IMG/VR virus record: IMGVR_UViG_3300013014_001174
Span: 1 to 64,000 of that record
Length of the DNA stretch: 64,000 nt
Source of the DNA: a virus
Reading direction: 5' to 3' (one strand)
Part shown: piece after piece, positions 53,006 through 59,896 of the stretch
Layout of the letters: the number at the start of each line of letters is the position of its first letter
Position numbering within the stretch: the first letter of the stretch is position 1
Translations under genes and position numbers: made by a program
Notes under the pieces: generated by a model
The model's input: the letters and a program-made list of their open reading frames with translations, nothing else
The model's database searches: none
What the model was told of the DNA's origin: nothing

Positions 53006-54247
53006 ATGAAACAAAATATCAATGAAGAATTAAATTATATAAAATATCTTTTAGGTTATCAAAAAGGTGTTGTAATTTCCGAACAAACAACACCAGCGTC
53101 TGATACACCAATGCAACCACAAGCACAAGGTACACCAGTATCAGAACCAACTCAAGGTGGTGATGGATGTATTCCATTAACAATTAGTGGTAATTTTAAC
53201 CCTAAAAAATCAGATTCCACAGAATATTTAACAAACATAATTAGCCAACTTGACGCTCAAATTAAAAGTAAACCAGAATTTCAAGGTGGATCGGTAACAA
53301 GTATAAGAATTATTGGCGGTGCTAGTAATGTGGATAATGGTATTAAATCTGATTTTACATTAAATAATGATTACACACCAAGTGGTACAACACCGAAACA
53401 AACTAAAGAGTTTCAAAATAATATGAGTTATGCTCAAGCAAGAATTGATGCTTCTAAACAGCCAATATTAGATGAATTAAAAAAAGTTGGTTTAACTGTT
53501 AGTGTTGAACCCACAACCGAAACTCACGTTATTGACACTGGGGGTACAAGTGACTCAAAACGTAATTCAGGCACCTACCCAAATCCTGGTCAAGTTGTTA
53601 TAATCCAGATGACTATTTGTCCGGTAAAAGATGGTGCTGGACGTGAAGATTTTGATAAATTACCATATCTGAAACCGCAATTAATACCAACAACTTCAGG
53701 AGAAATAGTAAACAGAATTGAAAATTTAATAGAATGTTATGAAAATTCTGAAATAAGGATTTTTTATGGTGATCCAAAAAAAGGTCATTGGTGTCGTAAA
53801 GCTTTATATAATGTTTATGCTAACGGTATACAATTGAAAAGGGCTGATGGTAAAGATTATGCTTCTTTAAATAATGTTGGGGATAAGTTTGATAATGCGG
53901 AAATTATTAATGGGGAGAGGAGAAAAGAATGTGGTAGAGGAAATAGATGTGGTAGAAGTAATACATTTACTTTAGATAGAATTACAAATGAATCTTTCTT
54001 TAATAAAGATGTTTTATACAAACATAATGGTGGGTTAGTTATTACTGCAGAATGTACTGATAAAGGTCAAGGATCATATGATGGTAATTCAGACTGTCAT
54101 AATGACGTTGGTAATATTTCTTTCAAAATAAAAGGACTTGGTGAAGAAGTTAAGGAAGCTTCCGATACACCAAATATGTTCAATGTACCAAAAGAAATTG
54201 GAAATTTTGCCGCTTGTAAAACATTTAAACTTCAGGCAGCTAAATAA
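53006..54247 (+). CDS. Probable virion protein with targeting-type N-terminus and OmpA-like segment
   Basis: 413 residues. N-terminus INEELNYIKYLLGY ... VVISE-Q fits a second variant of the recurrent head peptide (NEE-helix then I-x-E). The next part (IRIIGGASNVDNG ... YAQARIDASKQPILDELKKVG) resembles an OmpA/MotB-like peptidoglycan-binding fold. The C-terminal 150 residues contain many Cys and Gly. Late-type box at 52985-52992. Function not established. Confidence 0.55.
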   Translation: MKQNINEELNYIKYLLGYQKGVVISEQTTPASDTPMQPQAQGTPVSEPTQGGDGCIPLTISGNFNPKKSDSTEYLTNIISQLDAQIKSKPEFQGGSVTSIRIIGGASNVDNGIKSDFTLNNDYTPSGTTPKQTKEFQNNMSYAQARIDASKQPILDELKKVGLTVSVEPTTETHVIDTGGTSDSKRNSGTYPNPGQVVIIQMTICPVKDGAGREDFDKLPYLKPQLIPTTSGEIVNRIENLIECYENSEIRIFYGDPKKGHWCRKALYNVYANGIQLKRADGKDYASLNNVGDKFDNAEIINGERRKECGRGNRCGRSNTFTLDRITNESFFNKDVLYKHNGGLVITAECTDKGQGSYDGNSDCHNDVGNISFKIKGLGEEVKEASDTPNMFNVPKEIGNFAACKTFKLQAAK

Positions 54248-54280
54248 TCAAGTTACTTGTTATAATGTAACTTGATTATT
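54243..54280. terminator. Bidirectional terminator between convergent genes
   Basis: Perfect 14-bp inverted repeat (54243-54256 and 54267-54280) with a 10-nt loop, spanning the stops of both convergent genes. Confidence 0.75.
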
Positions 54281-54834
54281 GCTTTATCAATTTCAGAAAA
54301 TTTATTTGTATTACAACCACCTTGGTAAAAAACACTTTCTGGATACTTCCAAGAATCATTCATTAAACCTAGAGATTGTGTAATTTCTTCACGTAATACA
54401 CTTTTTAATTCAATACCACAAAGTCTTTCATTTATGAAAATATGACTTGTGTAGATTCTTGATTGATATACAACTGTCCCAACAAAACCCAAAAATTTAC
54501 CATTTATAGTAATGTTAGCCCTTTTTTTATATTCAGAAAAATCACAAAAATAAATAAAAGTATTAGCCTCTTTTTTATCCTTAGCAATTGAAATTGTAAT
54601 TGGGTCAATAAGATTGTTTAATTCATTAATGATAATTTTTGTATACTCTTTTATTGAATCATTGTCTTCAAAATCAAAAAATATCTTTACATCGTTTTTC
54701 CATTTTACAAAATTATGACTTGAGTCCCCGTATTCAGATTTTCCGGCGATTTCGTTATAATAATGAACCACAGAATCTTGACTAAAAGTTGTGGTTACAA
54801 AAAATAAAAATAGGGTTGTTATAATTGTTTTCAT
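54253..54834 (-). CDS. Secreted DUF2927-like protein
   Basis: 193 residues. Signal peptide MKTIITTLFLFFVTTTFSQ, then a domain ending REEITQSLGLMNDSWKYPESVF, which matches the DUF2927 family (putative zinc peptidase-like, with the conserved EE-x2-Q-x-LGL-x-ND). Likely exported to the periplasm. It has a host-type promoter, so it is probably early. Bacterial relatives are common; phage ones unusual. Confidence 0.72.
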   Translation of the reverse strand: MKTIITTLFLFFVTTTFSQDSVVHYYNEIAGKSEYGDSSHNFVKWKNDVKIFFDFEDNDSIKEYTKIIINELNNLIDPITISIAKDKKEANTFIYFCDFSEYKKRANITINGKFLGFVGTVVYQSRIYTSHIFINERLCGIELKSVLREEITQSLGLMNDSWKYPESVFYQGGCNTNKFSEIDKAIIKLHYNK

Positions 54835-54838
54835 ACAA

Positions 54839-54869
54839 CAAAGATATAAAGTTTTTTTTAATATACAAA
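54839..54869 (-). promoter_or_regulatory. Host-type promoter of the DUF2927-like gene
   Basis: Minus strand TTTG (54866-54869), 19-bp gap, TATCTTTG (54839-54846), 5 bp before the ATG. Confidence 0.8.
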
Positions 54870-54873
54870 ATTA

Positions 54874-55080
54874 TTATTCTTTGATTTTAAACCAACGTTT
54901 GAATAATTTTTCCCAAACATCCATTGCCGGATTAATAGCAACGAAAAAACCAATAGCACCAACAATAAAATTACCAATAGAAGATTCTGACTCCAAATAG
55001 TATTTGAATAGCCACAAGCCAACCCAAACAATGAAGAATGAAAGGATTGAGGACAATAAGAATAAAAGAAACTTTTTCAT
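54874..55080 (-). CDS. Small membrane protein
   Basis: 68 residues with two hydrophobic segments (5-26 and 36-50) and a basic amphipathic tail (EKLFKRWFKIKE). No family recognised. It lies directly downstream of the tRNA cluster and upstream of the DUF2927-like gene promoter. Confidence 0.6.
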   Translation of the reverse strand: MKKFLLFLLSSILSFFIVWVGLWLFKYYLESESSIGNFIVGAIGFFVAINPAMDVWEKLFKRWFKIKE

Positions 55081-55100
55081 AATATAAATTTAAAATTTGA

Positions 55101-55182
55101 TGTCAGGGTGGGAGTCGAACCCACAATGAGCAACCATCTTTAACAGATGGGATTAGCACCGGTGCCTTTTACACTCCTGACA
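55101..55182 (-). tRNA. tRNA-like gene, anticodon uncertain (possibly Asn GTT)
   Basis: 82 nt. Acceptor TGTCAGG/CCTGACA and T arm GTGGG-TTCGACT-CCCAC are perfect. The only strong anticodon-type hairpin is CCATC-TGTTAAA-GATGG, which puts G, not T, at position 33; a slipped CTGTTAA loop would be Asn. The D region is six nucleotides too long and the variable loop is nine. Identity and function are therefore uncertain. Confidence 0.6.
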
Positions 55183-55191
55183 AACACGACT

Positions 55192-55267
55192 CTTCAGCAT
55201 TCTACTCCCAGCTCCGAGGAATTGTATCTAACTTAGCCCGTTACTCACCGCTGTACAGGTACTGAAG
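55192..55267 (-). ncRNA. tRNA-sized structured element A, unknown
   Basis: 76 nt closed by a 7-bp stem, CTTCAGT with GCTGAAG (one G-U), and spaced 9 bp from the tRNA-like gene at 55101-55182 in the same array. It lacks a T arm with TTCNA and a normal anticodon arm. It could be a degenerate tRNA or another small RNA. Confidence 0.45.
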
Positions 55268-55349
55268 TTCATCGTCTTTTTCTTACCGTAAAGATAACTA
55301 AAATAAAGAACATAAACAATAATCCAATCATAATTTTATTTTTTTTGGC

Positions 55350-55420
55350 GGTCCCACCGGGAATCGAACCCGGCATACTGCCGTGACAGGGCAGCGTTAT
55401 AGCCGATTAACTACAGGACC
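55350..55420 (-). tRNA. tRNA-Asp (GTC)
   Basis: 71 nt. Acceptor GGTCCTG with TGGGACC (wobble pairs), anticodon arm GCCCTGTCACGGC with loop CTGTCAC, T arm CCGGG-TTCGATT-CCCGG. Good canonical fold with a slightly short D loop. Confidence 0.9.
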
Positions 55421-55548
55421 AAAGTTTCCCCACCTGAGATTAATGGTGAGTAGATATTCACAGTTTTTCTATTTGAAAACCCAACGTGTCTTACCACTTA
55501 AAAGTCAATCCTTACTTGGGGGAGAGGAGGATTTTCCAAACCGATTCC

Positions 55549-55634
55549 CAATGAGTACCACATTTACGCGATAGTACCAGCTTCGTTAAGTTTTGTATGA
55601 ACTTAAAAACATCTTGAGTATCTCTCACTCATTG
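55549..55634 (-). ncRNA. tRNA-sized structured element D, unknown
   Basis: 86 nt closed by a perfect 8-bp stem CAATGAGT/ACTCATTG, with an inner 7-bp hairpin (TTAAGTT/AACTTAA). It lies 1 bp from tRNA-Glu. No T-loop consensus, so not a normal tRNA. Confidence 0.45.
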
Positions 55635-55635
55635 T

Positions 55636-55706
55636 AGTCCCACCGGGAGTCGAACCCGACTTTTCAGGATGAAAACCTGACGACCTAACCGATAGTCGAT
55701 GGGACC
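55636..55706 (-). tRNA. tRNA-Glu (TTC)
   Basis: 71 nt. Acceptor GGTCCCA/TGGGACT, anticodon arm TCAGG-TTTTCAT-CCTGA with anticodon TTC, T arm TCGGG-TTCGACT-CCCGG. Confidence 0.9.
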
Positions 55707-55717
55707 ATTTTGTTTTA

Positions 55718-55999
55718 TTACAAACCTAACATTTCACCAACTTTTTTGAAATGTTTTTCAATCTTATTCAAAGCAGCCGTAGCCTTTTGTTTGGTCTTGA
55801 AGTACACGTAGAACTGACCACTTTCAGAATCAAACTCACCTTCAATCTTTAAGACATCTTGTACAAAACTTTCAAACTCATACGCATCTTCCCAATTACG
55901 GATTGTGTTTTTGTTTGGGAATCCTGTCAAACAATAATCGGATCCTTCAATTTTTGTAATTTTTAAACCTACGGTTTTAATTGTCTCTGTGTTTGTCAT
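55718..55999 (-). CDS. Hypothetical small protein
   Basis: 93 residues with a beta-alpha-beta pattern (VGLKITKIEGSDYCLTGFPN ... FYVYFKTKQKATAALNKIEKHFKKVG). No family recognised. Carries a host-type promoter 20 bp upstream (56020-56051), which overlaps the end of a small ORF on the same strand. Expressed early by this logic. Confidence 0.65.
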   Translation of the reverse strand: MTNTETIKTVGLKITKIEGSDYCLTGFPNKNTIRNWEDAYEFESFVQDVLKIEGEFDSESGQFYVYFKTKQKATAALNKIEKHFKKVGEMLGL

Positions 56000-56019
56000 A
56001 GTTATTTATTTTTGTTCTA

Positions 56020-56051
56020 CAAAGATATGTAATCTATTTTAATCTACCAAA
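56020..56051 (-). promoter_or_regulatory. Host-type promoter of the 55718 gene
   Basis: Minus strand TTTG (56048-56051), 20-bp gap, TATCTTTG (56020-56027). Confidence 0.75.
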
Positions 56052-56215
56052 TCTTTTTTTAAATTTTTTTTGTGGGACCCGCTCCCCACTCTGAACTTGT
56101 ACTTCGTTCTTTTAAGCGTTTTTTTTAAGTTCTCCAACCAGCCAGTATTCGTGTTAACTCTAATCATTTTAACTTTTGATGACTCTGAAGTACCTGATAA
56201 AATTTCTCTCATCAT
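56039..56215 (-). CDS. Possible small basic protein
   Basis: 58 residues (MMREILSGTSESSKVKMIRV ... HKKNLKKDLVD), basic, with plausible codon use and two adjacent start codons. Its end overlaps the next gene's promoter. Preceded by a palindromic hairpin (GCGGAA/TTCCGC) near 56250. No family recognised and it could be chance; moderately supported. Confidence 0.4.
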   Translation of the reverse strand: MMREILSGTSESSKVKMIRVNTNTGWLENLKKTLKRTKYKFRVGSGSHKKNLKKDLVD

Positions 56216-56266
56216 TTATTCGTATTAATTGTTTATTTTTGAGCGGAAGACTTCCGCAAAATAAAA

Positions 56267-56345
56267 ATCAACATTGCTATCAGGATTTAAACGTCGCTCA
56301 GAATACTTACTGACGCCCACTGGTTGGGTACAGTGACTAGTTGAT
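56267..56345 (-). ncRNA. tRNA-sized structured element B, unknown
   Basis: 79 nt closed by ATCAAC/GTTGAT, with inner hairpins CACTG-TACCCAAC-CAGTG and TCAG-TAAGTATT-CTGA. Spaced 8 bp from the next tRNA-like gene. No T-loop consensus. Confidence 0.45.
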
Positions 56346-56353
56346 CTTTTTGT

Positions 56354-56433
56354 ACTGATGGTTGGATTCGAACCAACGTTTTAAACTTACCGCTACAGGC
56401 ATAGACGATATAAGCGTCCACTGGTACATCAGC
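56354..56433 (-). tRNA. tRNA-like gene with anticodon TAT (Ile), D arm apparently missing
   Basis: 80 nt. Acceptor GCTGATG/CATCAGT and T arm GTTGG-TTCGAAT-CCAAC are canonical. The anticodon arm GGACG-CTTATAT-CGTCT comes only 7 nt after the acceptor, leaving no room for a D arm, and a 25-nt variable region follows with a TGCC/GGTA stem. Its anticodon arm is nearly the same as that of the neighbouring tRNA-Met. Confidence 0.6.
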
Positions 56434-56513
56434 GTAATCGTCAGTCTCTCCTGACCGTCACCCCTAACCCACAGGTATTACCCGTATCGTAGTAAAGCTT
56501 GGTTTGCTATAGT

Positions 56514-56584
56514 AGCGTGTCGTGGATTTGAACCACCCCGTAGACGTTATGAGCGTCCCATGCAACCAATTACACCTTCACGCG
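56514..56584 (-). tRNA. tRNA-Met (CAT)
   Basis: 71 nt. Anticodon arm GGACG-CTCATAA-CGTCT, D arm TGTA-ATTGGT-TGCA, T arm GTGG-TTCAAAT-CCAC; acceptor CGCGTGA/ACACGCT has five good pairs. Whether initiator, elongator or lysidine-Ile type cannot be told. The 3' end of an HNH gene runs into it. Confidence 0.75.
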
Positions 56585-57140
56585 ATATATCTATTTTTCC
56601 GTTATCAAACTCCCAATGATGATTAGGACATAAACCGATTAAATTATCAATTGAGTTTATGTTTCTTATTAATTCATCACCACCAAAAGACGAAACTGAG
56701 TTTATATGACAAACCTCAACATGATTAGAATATCCACATATTAAACATTCTTTTTTTGTTGTGTGTTTATTAAAAACATAATGTGCGTGTTTTCTAACTA
56801 CAGCCCTAAATTTATAATAAACTCCGTGTTTTTCATATAGTTCTTTTTTTGTCATATCTAACAAAAATTCAAACTTTTCTTTTTTTTCTTTTTTAATACC
56901 TTCAACTACTTTTTTTTCTCTTTTCAGTTCTCTAACTTTATTGTTATAAGTCGCAGAACAAGAACTATTACAAAAAGTTTTTTTTCTTACGTGTCTTGGT
57001 TTTTCACTTTCTTTAACCTCAATTATTTTACCACAATTTTTACAAATCTTTGGGTTATCATAATAATTTTTCAAAGAACGCTCTTGTAAAATTTTCTTTG
57101 TTGTTTGTGCTCCTTTCTGATATTTGTTAAGTTTTTCCAT
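56547..57140 (-). CDS. HNH endonuclease reading into the tRNA-Met gene
   Basis: 197 residues. Basic N-terminus with a zinc-type pair (ICKNCGKIIEV ... TFCNSSCSATYNN) and a C-terminal HNH core (ECLICGYSNHVEVCHINSVSSF ... LIGLCPNHHWEFDNGKI). The last dozen codons lie inside tRNA-Met (38-bp overlap), as expected for a homing gene placed beside its target. Late-type box at 57144-57151. Confidence 0.82.
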   Translation of the reverse strand: MEKLNKYQKGAQTTKKILQERSLKNYYDNPKICKNCGKIIEVKESEKPRHVRKKTFCNSSCSATYNNKVRELKREKKVVEGIKKEKKEKFEFLLDMTKKELYEKHGVYYKFRAVVRKHAHYVFNKHTTKKECLICGYSNHVEVCHINSVSSFGGDELIRNINSIDNLIGLCPNHHWEFDNGKIDISREGVIGCMGRS

Positions 57141-57224
57141 ATATATAAATATATATTAAAGCTCAAAAATACCTATCACTACAAACTTTTTTTAGAGAAA
57201 TCAACTTTATCTCCCGCGATATGT

Positions 57225-57329
57225 AGTCAAAGAAGGATTCGAACCTTCACGGAATAAGTGTAATAGTTACCTTATTCCAAGGAGTTTTGAGTATTATCTC
57301 CCAGCGTCTGCCAATTCCGCCACTTGACT
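57225..57329 (-). tRNA. tRNA-Leu (CAA), with enlarged anticodon loop and variable arm
   Basis: 105 nt, about 20 longer than usual. Acceptor AGTCAAG/TTTGACT, Leu-type D arm (GTGGCGGAATTGGCAGAC) and T arm GAAGG-TTCGAAT-CCTTC are normal. Between the anticodon-stem halves GGGAG and CTCCT lie 13 nt: ATAATA plus the standard CTCAAAA loop. The variable arm is a long hairpin with GGAATAAG/CTTATTCC and GTAA/TTAC. Either processed or non-functional. Confidence 0.75.
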
Positions 57330-57350
57330 ATTTAGACTTGTAATTTAGTA

Positions 57351-57387
57351 GTTGACTCAAACTCTCGTTTCACCATCTTGAGTCAAC
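57351..57387 (-). ncRNA. Structured leader element of the tRNA-Leu transcript
   Basis: Perfect 10-bp stem GTTGACTCAA/TTGAGTCAAC with a 17-nt loop, between a host-type promoter (57439-57470) and tRNA-Leu. It may be a stable leader or an independent small RNA. Confidence 0.4.
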
Positions 57388-57438
57388 AGGTTAATGCACT
57401 TTACGAGTTTCCCGTTTCTTACAACCACTTGTCTTTAA

Positions 57439-57470
57439 CAAAGATATGTATTTTATTTCAATCTACCAAA
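57439..57470 (-). promoter_or_regulatory. Host-type promoter for the tRNA-Leu transcript
   Basis: Minus strand TTTG (57467-57470), 20-bp gap, TATCTTTG (57439-57446). Confidence 0.75.
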
Positions 57471-57560
57471 TCTTTTTTAAACTTTTTTTTTCTTGTGTAT
57501 TTCTTTTTATTACGATACACATTTGGCCTTGTTGCCATCATAATCTCCTGGTATGTAATC

Positions 57561-57866
57561 TCAATTGTTTTCATCGTTATACAATCTTTGAACGTGACTA
57601 ATTATTTTATTTATATCTTCTTTTGTTTGGAAACCTAAAACATCATTTGTTAATATTGTATCATAACAAATTTTCCAATTACCCTTCCTTCCTTTAATTA
57701 TTGCAACCTCCCAGGTTTTATCGTCTGTATAAGACGAATATCTGGTACTATAAGGATGTTTATATCTTACAACTGAAAGTCCGTATCCACCAGGAAAAAA
57801 TATCAATCCGTGAACACCATCTCCAGATGTGTGTGGTTTAAATTCTATATCATCAAATGTTATCAT
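57561..57866 (-). CDS. Conserved hypothetical phage protein
   Basis: 101 residues. GYGLSVVRYKHPYSTRYSSYTDDKTWEVAIIKG, then WKICYDTILTNDVLGF, is a pattern I have seen in many phages of several host groups, with no known function. Its host-type promoter at 57871-57901 lies 5 bp before the ATG. Confidence 0.75.
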   Translation of the reverse strand: MITFDDIEFKPHTSGDGVHGLIFFPGGYGLSVVRYKHPYSTRYSSYTDDKTWEVAIIKGRKGNWKICYDTILTNDVLGFQTKEDINKIISHVQRLYNDENN

Positions 57867-57870
57867 AAGA

Positions 57871-57901
57871 CAAAAGTATAAATAATTTTTTAATTATCAA
57901 A
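57871..57901 (-). promoter_or_regulatory. Host-type promoter of the 57561 gene
   Basis: Minus strand TTTG (57898-57901), 19-bp gap, TACTTTTG (57871-57878). Confidence 0.75.
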
Positions 57902-57907
57902 ATTTCA

Positions 57908-57942
57908 AAGAACAAAAAAACCCACCTCTTTTGGAGATGGGT
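57908..57942 (-). terminator. Terminator upstream of the 57561 promoter
   Basis: Minus strand CCCATCTC/GAGGTGGG stem, AAAAG-type loop and a run of seven T; ends the 58581-57969 transcript. Confidence 0.85.
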
Positions 57943-57968
57943 TTCAAAATTTATTATGCATTAATTTA

Positions 57969-58043
57969 TCATACCATCTCCTTATAGGAACAATCCTCAG
58001 CTATCGCCAATCCGCCTAATAATATGATATGTAAATTTTTCAT
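57969..58043 (-). CDS. Possible 24-residue peptide after the 58045 gene
   Basis: ATG at 58043, 1 bp after the previous stop, encodes MKNLHIILLGG and a short polar tail ending at TGA. It is hydrophobic at the start and ends 27 bp before a terminator. Short and unsupported by any family; it may be chance. Confidence 0.3.
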   Translation of the reverse strand: MKNLHIILLGGLAIAEDCSYKEMV

Positions 58044-58044
58044 T

Positions 58045-58581
58045 TTAGTATCTATTATTTCTACTTTTATCGGATTTTCCGTAATGGTGTCCCGATTGGT
58101 ATTTATCATAACCTTTTCTTTTAAACCAAGCGGCGTCTCTAAGAGTATTACTTGCTAAAGCGTAAACCCCTAAAGCTGCAGCAATTCCCCCACTTATAAA
58201 CATTGCTGCTGGAATAACTGCCAATCCAGCACCAACTGAACTATAAGTAATAATTTTATCAAGAATATTTCTTATTTTGTATTCAGTATCACCCATTTCT
58301 TCTTCATCATCTTCCGTTAATACAGACTCCAGAGAATCCTTAATCATAGATTGTAAAGATTTGATACCGTTACTTTCTATAAAATCACGTAACATATCTT
58401 GTTCTTCAGAACTCAATCGTTCTGTCGCTTTTTTACTACTTTGTTCTAATTCCATTTTTGAAACGTCCACATCTGATTCCATATCTTCAGATTGTGAAAT
58501 CCATTCTTCTTCATTTTCTTTAATCACTCGTCTAACAATTCTTGCTAAATCTGATTCTGTTAATCTAATAATTCTTTTCAT
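58045..58581 (-). CDS. Head-type protein with targeting peptide and membrane-like segment
   Basis: 178 residues. Perfect copy of the recurring peptide: MKRIIRLTESDLARIVRRVIKE. Then an acidic helix-rich middle and a hydrophobic segment of about 35 residues (SSVGAGLAVIPAAMFISGGI...), then a basic tail (KSDKSRNNRY). If packaged and freed by cleavage, it could be ejected into the cell or insert in a membrane. Late-type box at 58596-58603. Confidence 0.6.
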   Translation of the reverse strand: MKRIIRLTESDLARIVRRVIKENEEEWISQSEDMESDVDVSKMELEQSSKKATERLSSEEQDMLRDFIESNGIKSLQSMIKDSLESVLTEDDEEEMGDTEYKIRNILDKIITYSSVGAGLAVIPAAMFISGGIAAALGVYALASNTLRDAAWFKRKGYDKYQSGHHYGKSDKSRNNRY

Positions 58582-58636
58582 ATCAACATTTTAATATAAA
58601 TATAACAGTATACAAAAAAAAACAATAAAGTTTTGT

Positions 58637-58715
58637 ACCCCCGGAGAGACTCGAACTCTCACACCCTTCGGCACTGGTGTCTAAAACCAGCATGTCTGCA
58701 TTCCATCACAGGGGC
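58637..58715 (-). tRNA. tRNA-Leu (TAG)
   Basis: 79 nt. Anticodon arm CTGGT-TTTAGAC-ACCAG, T arm GAGAG-TTCGAGT-CTCTC, acceptor GCCCCTG/CGGGGGT, short class II variable arm. Confidence 0.9.
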
Positions 58716-58724
58716 ATTTATTTG

Positions 58725-58797
58725 AGGACCTAATTGGAATCAAACCAATCTAACCGGTTTTGCAGACCGGCACCTAAATCTCTCGGCCATAGGTCCT
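58725..58797 (-). tRNA. tRNA-Cys (GCA)
   Basis: 73 nt. Acceptor AGGACCT/AGGTCCT, anticodon arm CCGGT-CTGCAAA-ACCGG, T arm ATTGG-TTTGATT-CCAAT. Confidence 0.88.
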
Positions 58798-58801
58798 TAT
58801 A

Positions 58802-59257
58802 TTAACGGCAGTGATGATCTGCCGCTTTTGTTGCAATTTGATTGTCAGGTTTAATATTTGTTTTATAACCCAACGACGTTGCCCACCCAACAACAGGTTG
58901 AACCAATTTTGAACTGAAATGTTTTTCTTGACTATTATAATCTAAATCAATCTCAACTATCACCTTCACTTTCTGGGTTAACCATTCGGCAACCTCAATT
59001 GAATAATCGGCCTCATTCCAAAGACGTGTCCATTTGTCTTTAATTTTTTTCACTTTCTGTTTATGTAGTATGTAGTGAACACCACGATTTCCATACCGGT
59101 ATGCAATAACCGTAACATAAATTGTACTTCTTCTGTGATTTTGTGAATCTGTACCAATGTGGACCTCAACCCAGGGACATTCTTTCAGAACATCTAAGGT
59201 ATGTTTTACCACATCAGGAATTGTTTCACCGTTAACCGTTCTAAATACTCTGTTCAT
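58802..59257 (-). CDS. YkuK/DUF458-family RNase H-like protein
   Basis: 151 residues. VEVHIGTDSQNHRRSTIYVTVIAYRYG, ADYSIEVAEWL, VEIDLDYN and HFSSKL...GWATSLGYKTNIKPDNQIATKAADHHCR fit the DUF458 (YkuK) family, with an RNase H-like fold and conserved Asp residues. Its reaction is unknown. Begins 18 bp after tRNA-Phe and ends 4 bp before tRNA-Cys, so it belongs to the tRNA-cluster transcript. Confidence 0.82.
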   Translation of the reverse strand: MNRVFRTVNGETIPDVVKHTLDVLKECPWVEVHIGTDSQNHRRSTIYVTVIAYRYGNRGVHYILHKQKVKKIKDKWTRLWNEADYSIEVAEWLTQKVKVIVEIDLDYNSQEKHFSSKLVQPVVGWATSLGYKTNIKPDNQIATKAADHHCR

Positions 59258-59275
59258 TATTTCTATTTATTTTGT

Positions 59276-59347
59276 GGACAGGGAGGGTGTCGAACCCCCG
59301 ACTCCAGGATCTTCAATCCTGAGCTCTACCAACTGAGCTACCTGTCC
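59276..59347 (-). tRNA. tRNA-Phe (GAA)
   Basis: 72 nt. Acceptor GGACAGG/CCTGTCC, D arm GCTCAGTTGGTAGAGC, anticodon arm CAGGA-TTGAAGA-TCCTG; canonical. Confidence 0.95.
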
Positions 59348-59352
59348 AGTGT

Positions 59353-59432
59353 GGAAGTGGTAGGGGTCGAACCTACACGCCTTTCGGACTTGATTTACAG
59401 TCAAGCGAGCCAGCCAAATGCTCAACACTTCC
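59353..59432 (-). tRNA. tRNA-Tyr (GTA)
   Basis: 80 nt. Acceptor GGAAGTG/CACTTCC, anticodon arm CTTGA-CTGTAAA-TCAAG, class II variable arm, T arm GTAGG-TTCGACC-CCTAC. Confidence 0.93.
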
Positions 59433-59443
59433 TTATTATTTGT

Positions 59444-59516
59444 ACACTCTACAGGGGTCGAACCTGTGACCTTTTGCGTATCAGACAAACGCTACTACCA
59501 TCTGAGCTAAGAGTGT
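59444..59516 (-). tRNA. tRNA-Ile (GAT)
   Basis: 73 nt. Acceptor ACACTCT/AGAGTGT, anticodon arm TTTGT-CTGATAC-GCAAA, T arm ACAGG-TTCGACC-CCTGT. Confidence 0.92.
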
Positions 59517-59587
59517 GTTTTAGTTTCTTGGAACGAAGATAACCATTTTTTGGTAATTATCGTTCTTTTTTACTAAATTTTTTTTGT

Positions 59588-59657
59588 TCCCCCGGACGGT
59601 AACGCTCCGACTTCTTTCCGTTAAAAGCGGAAAGCTTCACTTTAAAGCTTCGAGGGA
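59588..59657 (-). tRNA. tRNA-Lys (TTT) with divergent T arm
   Basis: 70 nt. Acceptor TCCCTCG/CGGGGGA, D stem GCTT/AAGC, anticodon arm TTCCG-CTTTTAA-CGGAA are sound. The T arm is weak and its loop reads GTTACC instead of the usual TTCGA, so it may be a variant or degraded gene. Confidence 0.75.
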
Positions 59658-59718
59658 TTCTGTTTGTCATACTTGTCACTTTCCATAACACTTGTTTTTA
59701 TTTGTTTATTTATTAGTC

Positions 59719-59786
59719 GAATGTGTACGAATCGAACGTCTCCCGAATGTCCCAAACATCCTGTGCAACCATTACACCACACACTC
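59719..59786 (-). tRNA. tRNA-Pro (TGG)
   Basis: 68 nt. Acceptor GAGTGTG/CACATTC, anticodon arm GGATG-TTTGGGA-CATTC; T loop TTCGATT with a stem of only three sure pairs. Confidence 0.8.
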
Positions 59787-59803
59787 GTTATTTTTTTTTT
59801 TGC

Positions 59804-59887
59804 TACGGGGGGAGGGATCGAACCTCCAATGGTAATTTACCTCCAGGGTCAAAACCTGGTGACTTTGCCTAATTCGTCTACCCCGCA
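59804..59887 (-). tRNA. tRNA-Gln (TTG)
   Basis: 84 nt. Acceptor TGCGGGG/CCCCGTA, anticodon arm CCAGG-TTTTGAC-CCTGG, T arm GGAGG-TTCGATC-CCTCC. The 15-nt variable region with a GGTAA/TTACC hairpin is unusual for Gln, which is normally class I. Confidence 0.82.
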
Positions 59888-59896
59888 ATTTACAGA

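Noticed and set aside
55192-55267. 16S-like GTGAGTAACG string in element A
   Set aside because: Only ten bases match and the surrounding sequence has no rRNA similarity; chance.
56240-56262. Palindrome GCGGAA/TTCCGC as a terminator
   Set aside because: Strong stem but no T run follows on either strand; kept only as a hairpin near a small ORF.
59531-59565. Long hairpin GAACGA...TCGTTC between tRNA-Ile and tRNA-Lys as promoter or terminator
   Set aside because: The TATCTTCG inside it deviates from the -7 consensus and no -33 element is at the right distance; the T run follows only on the strand without genes.
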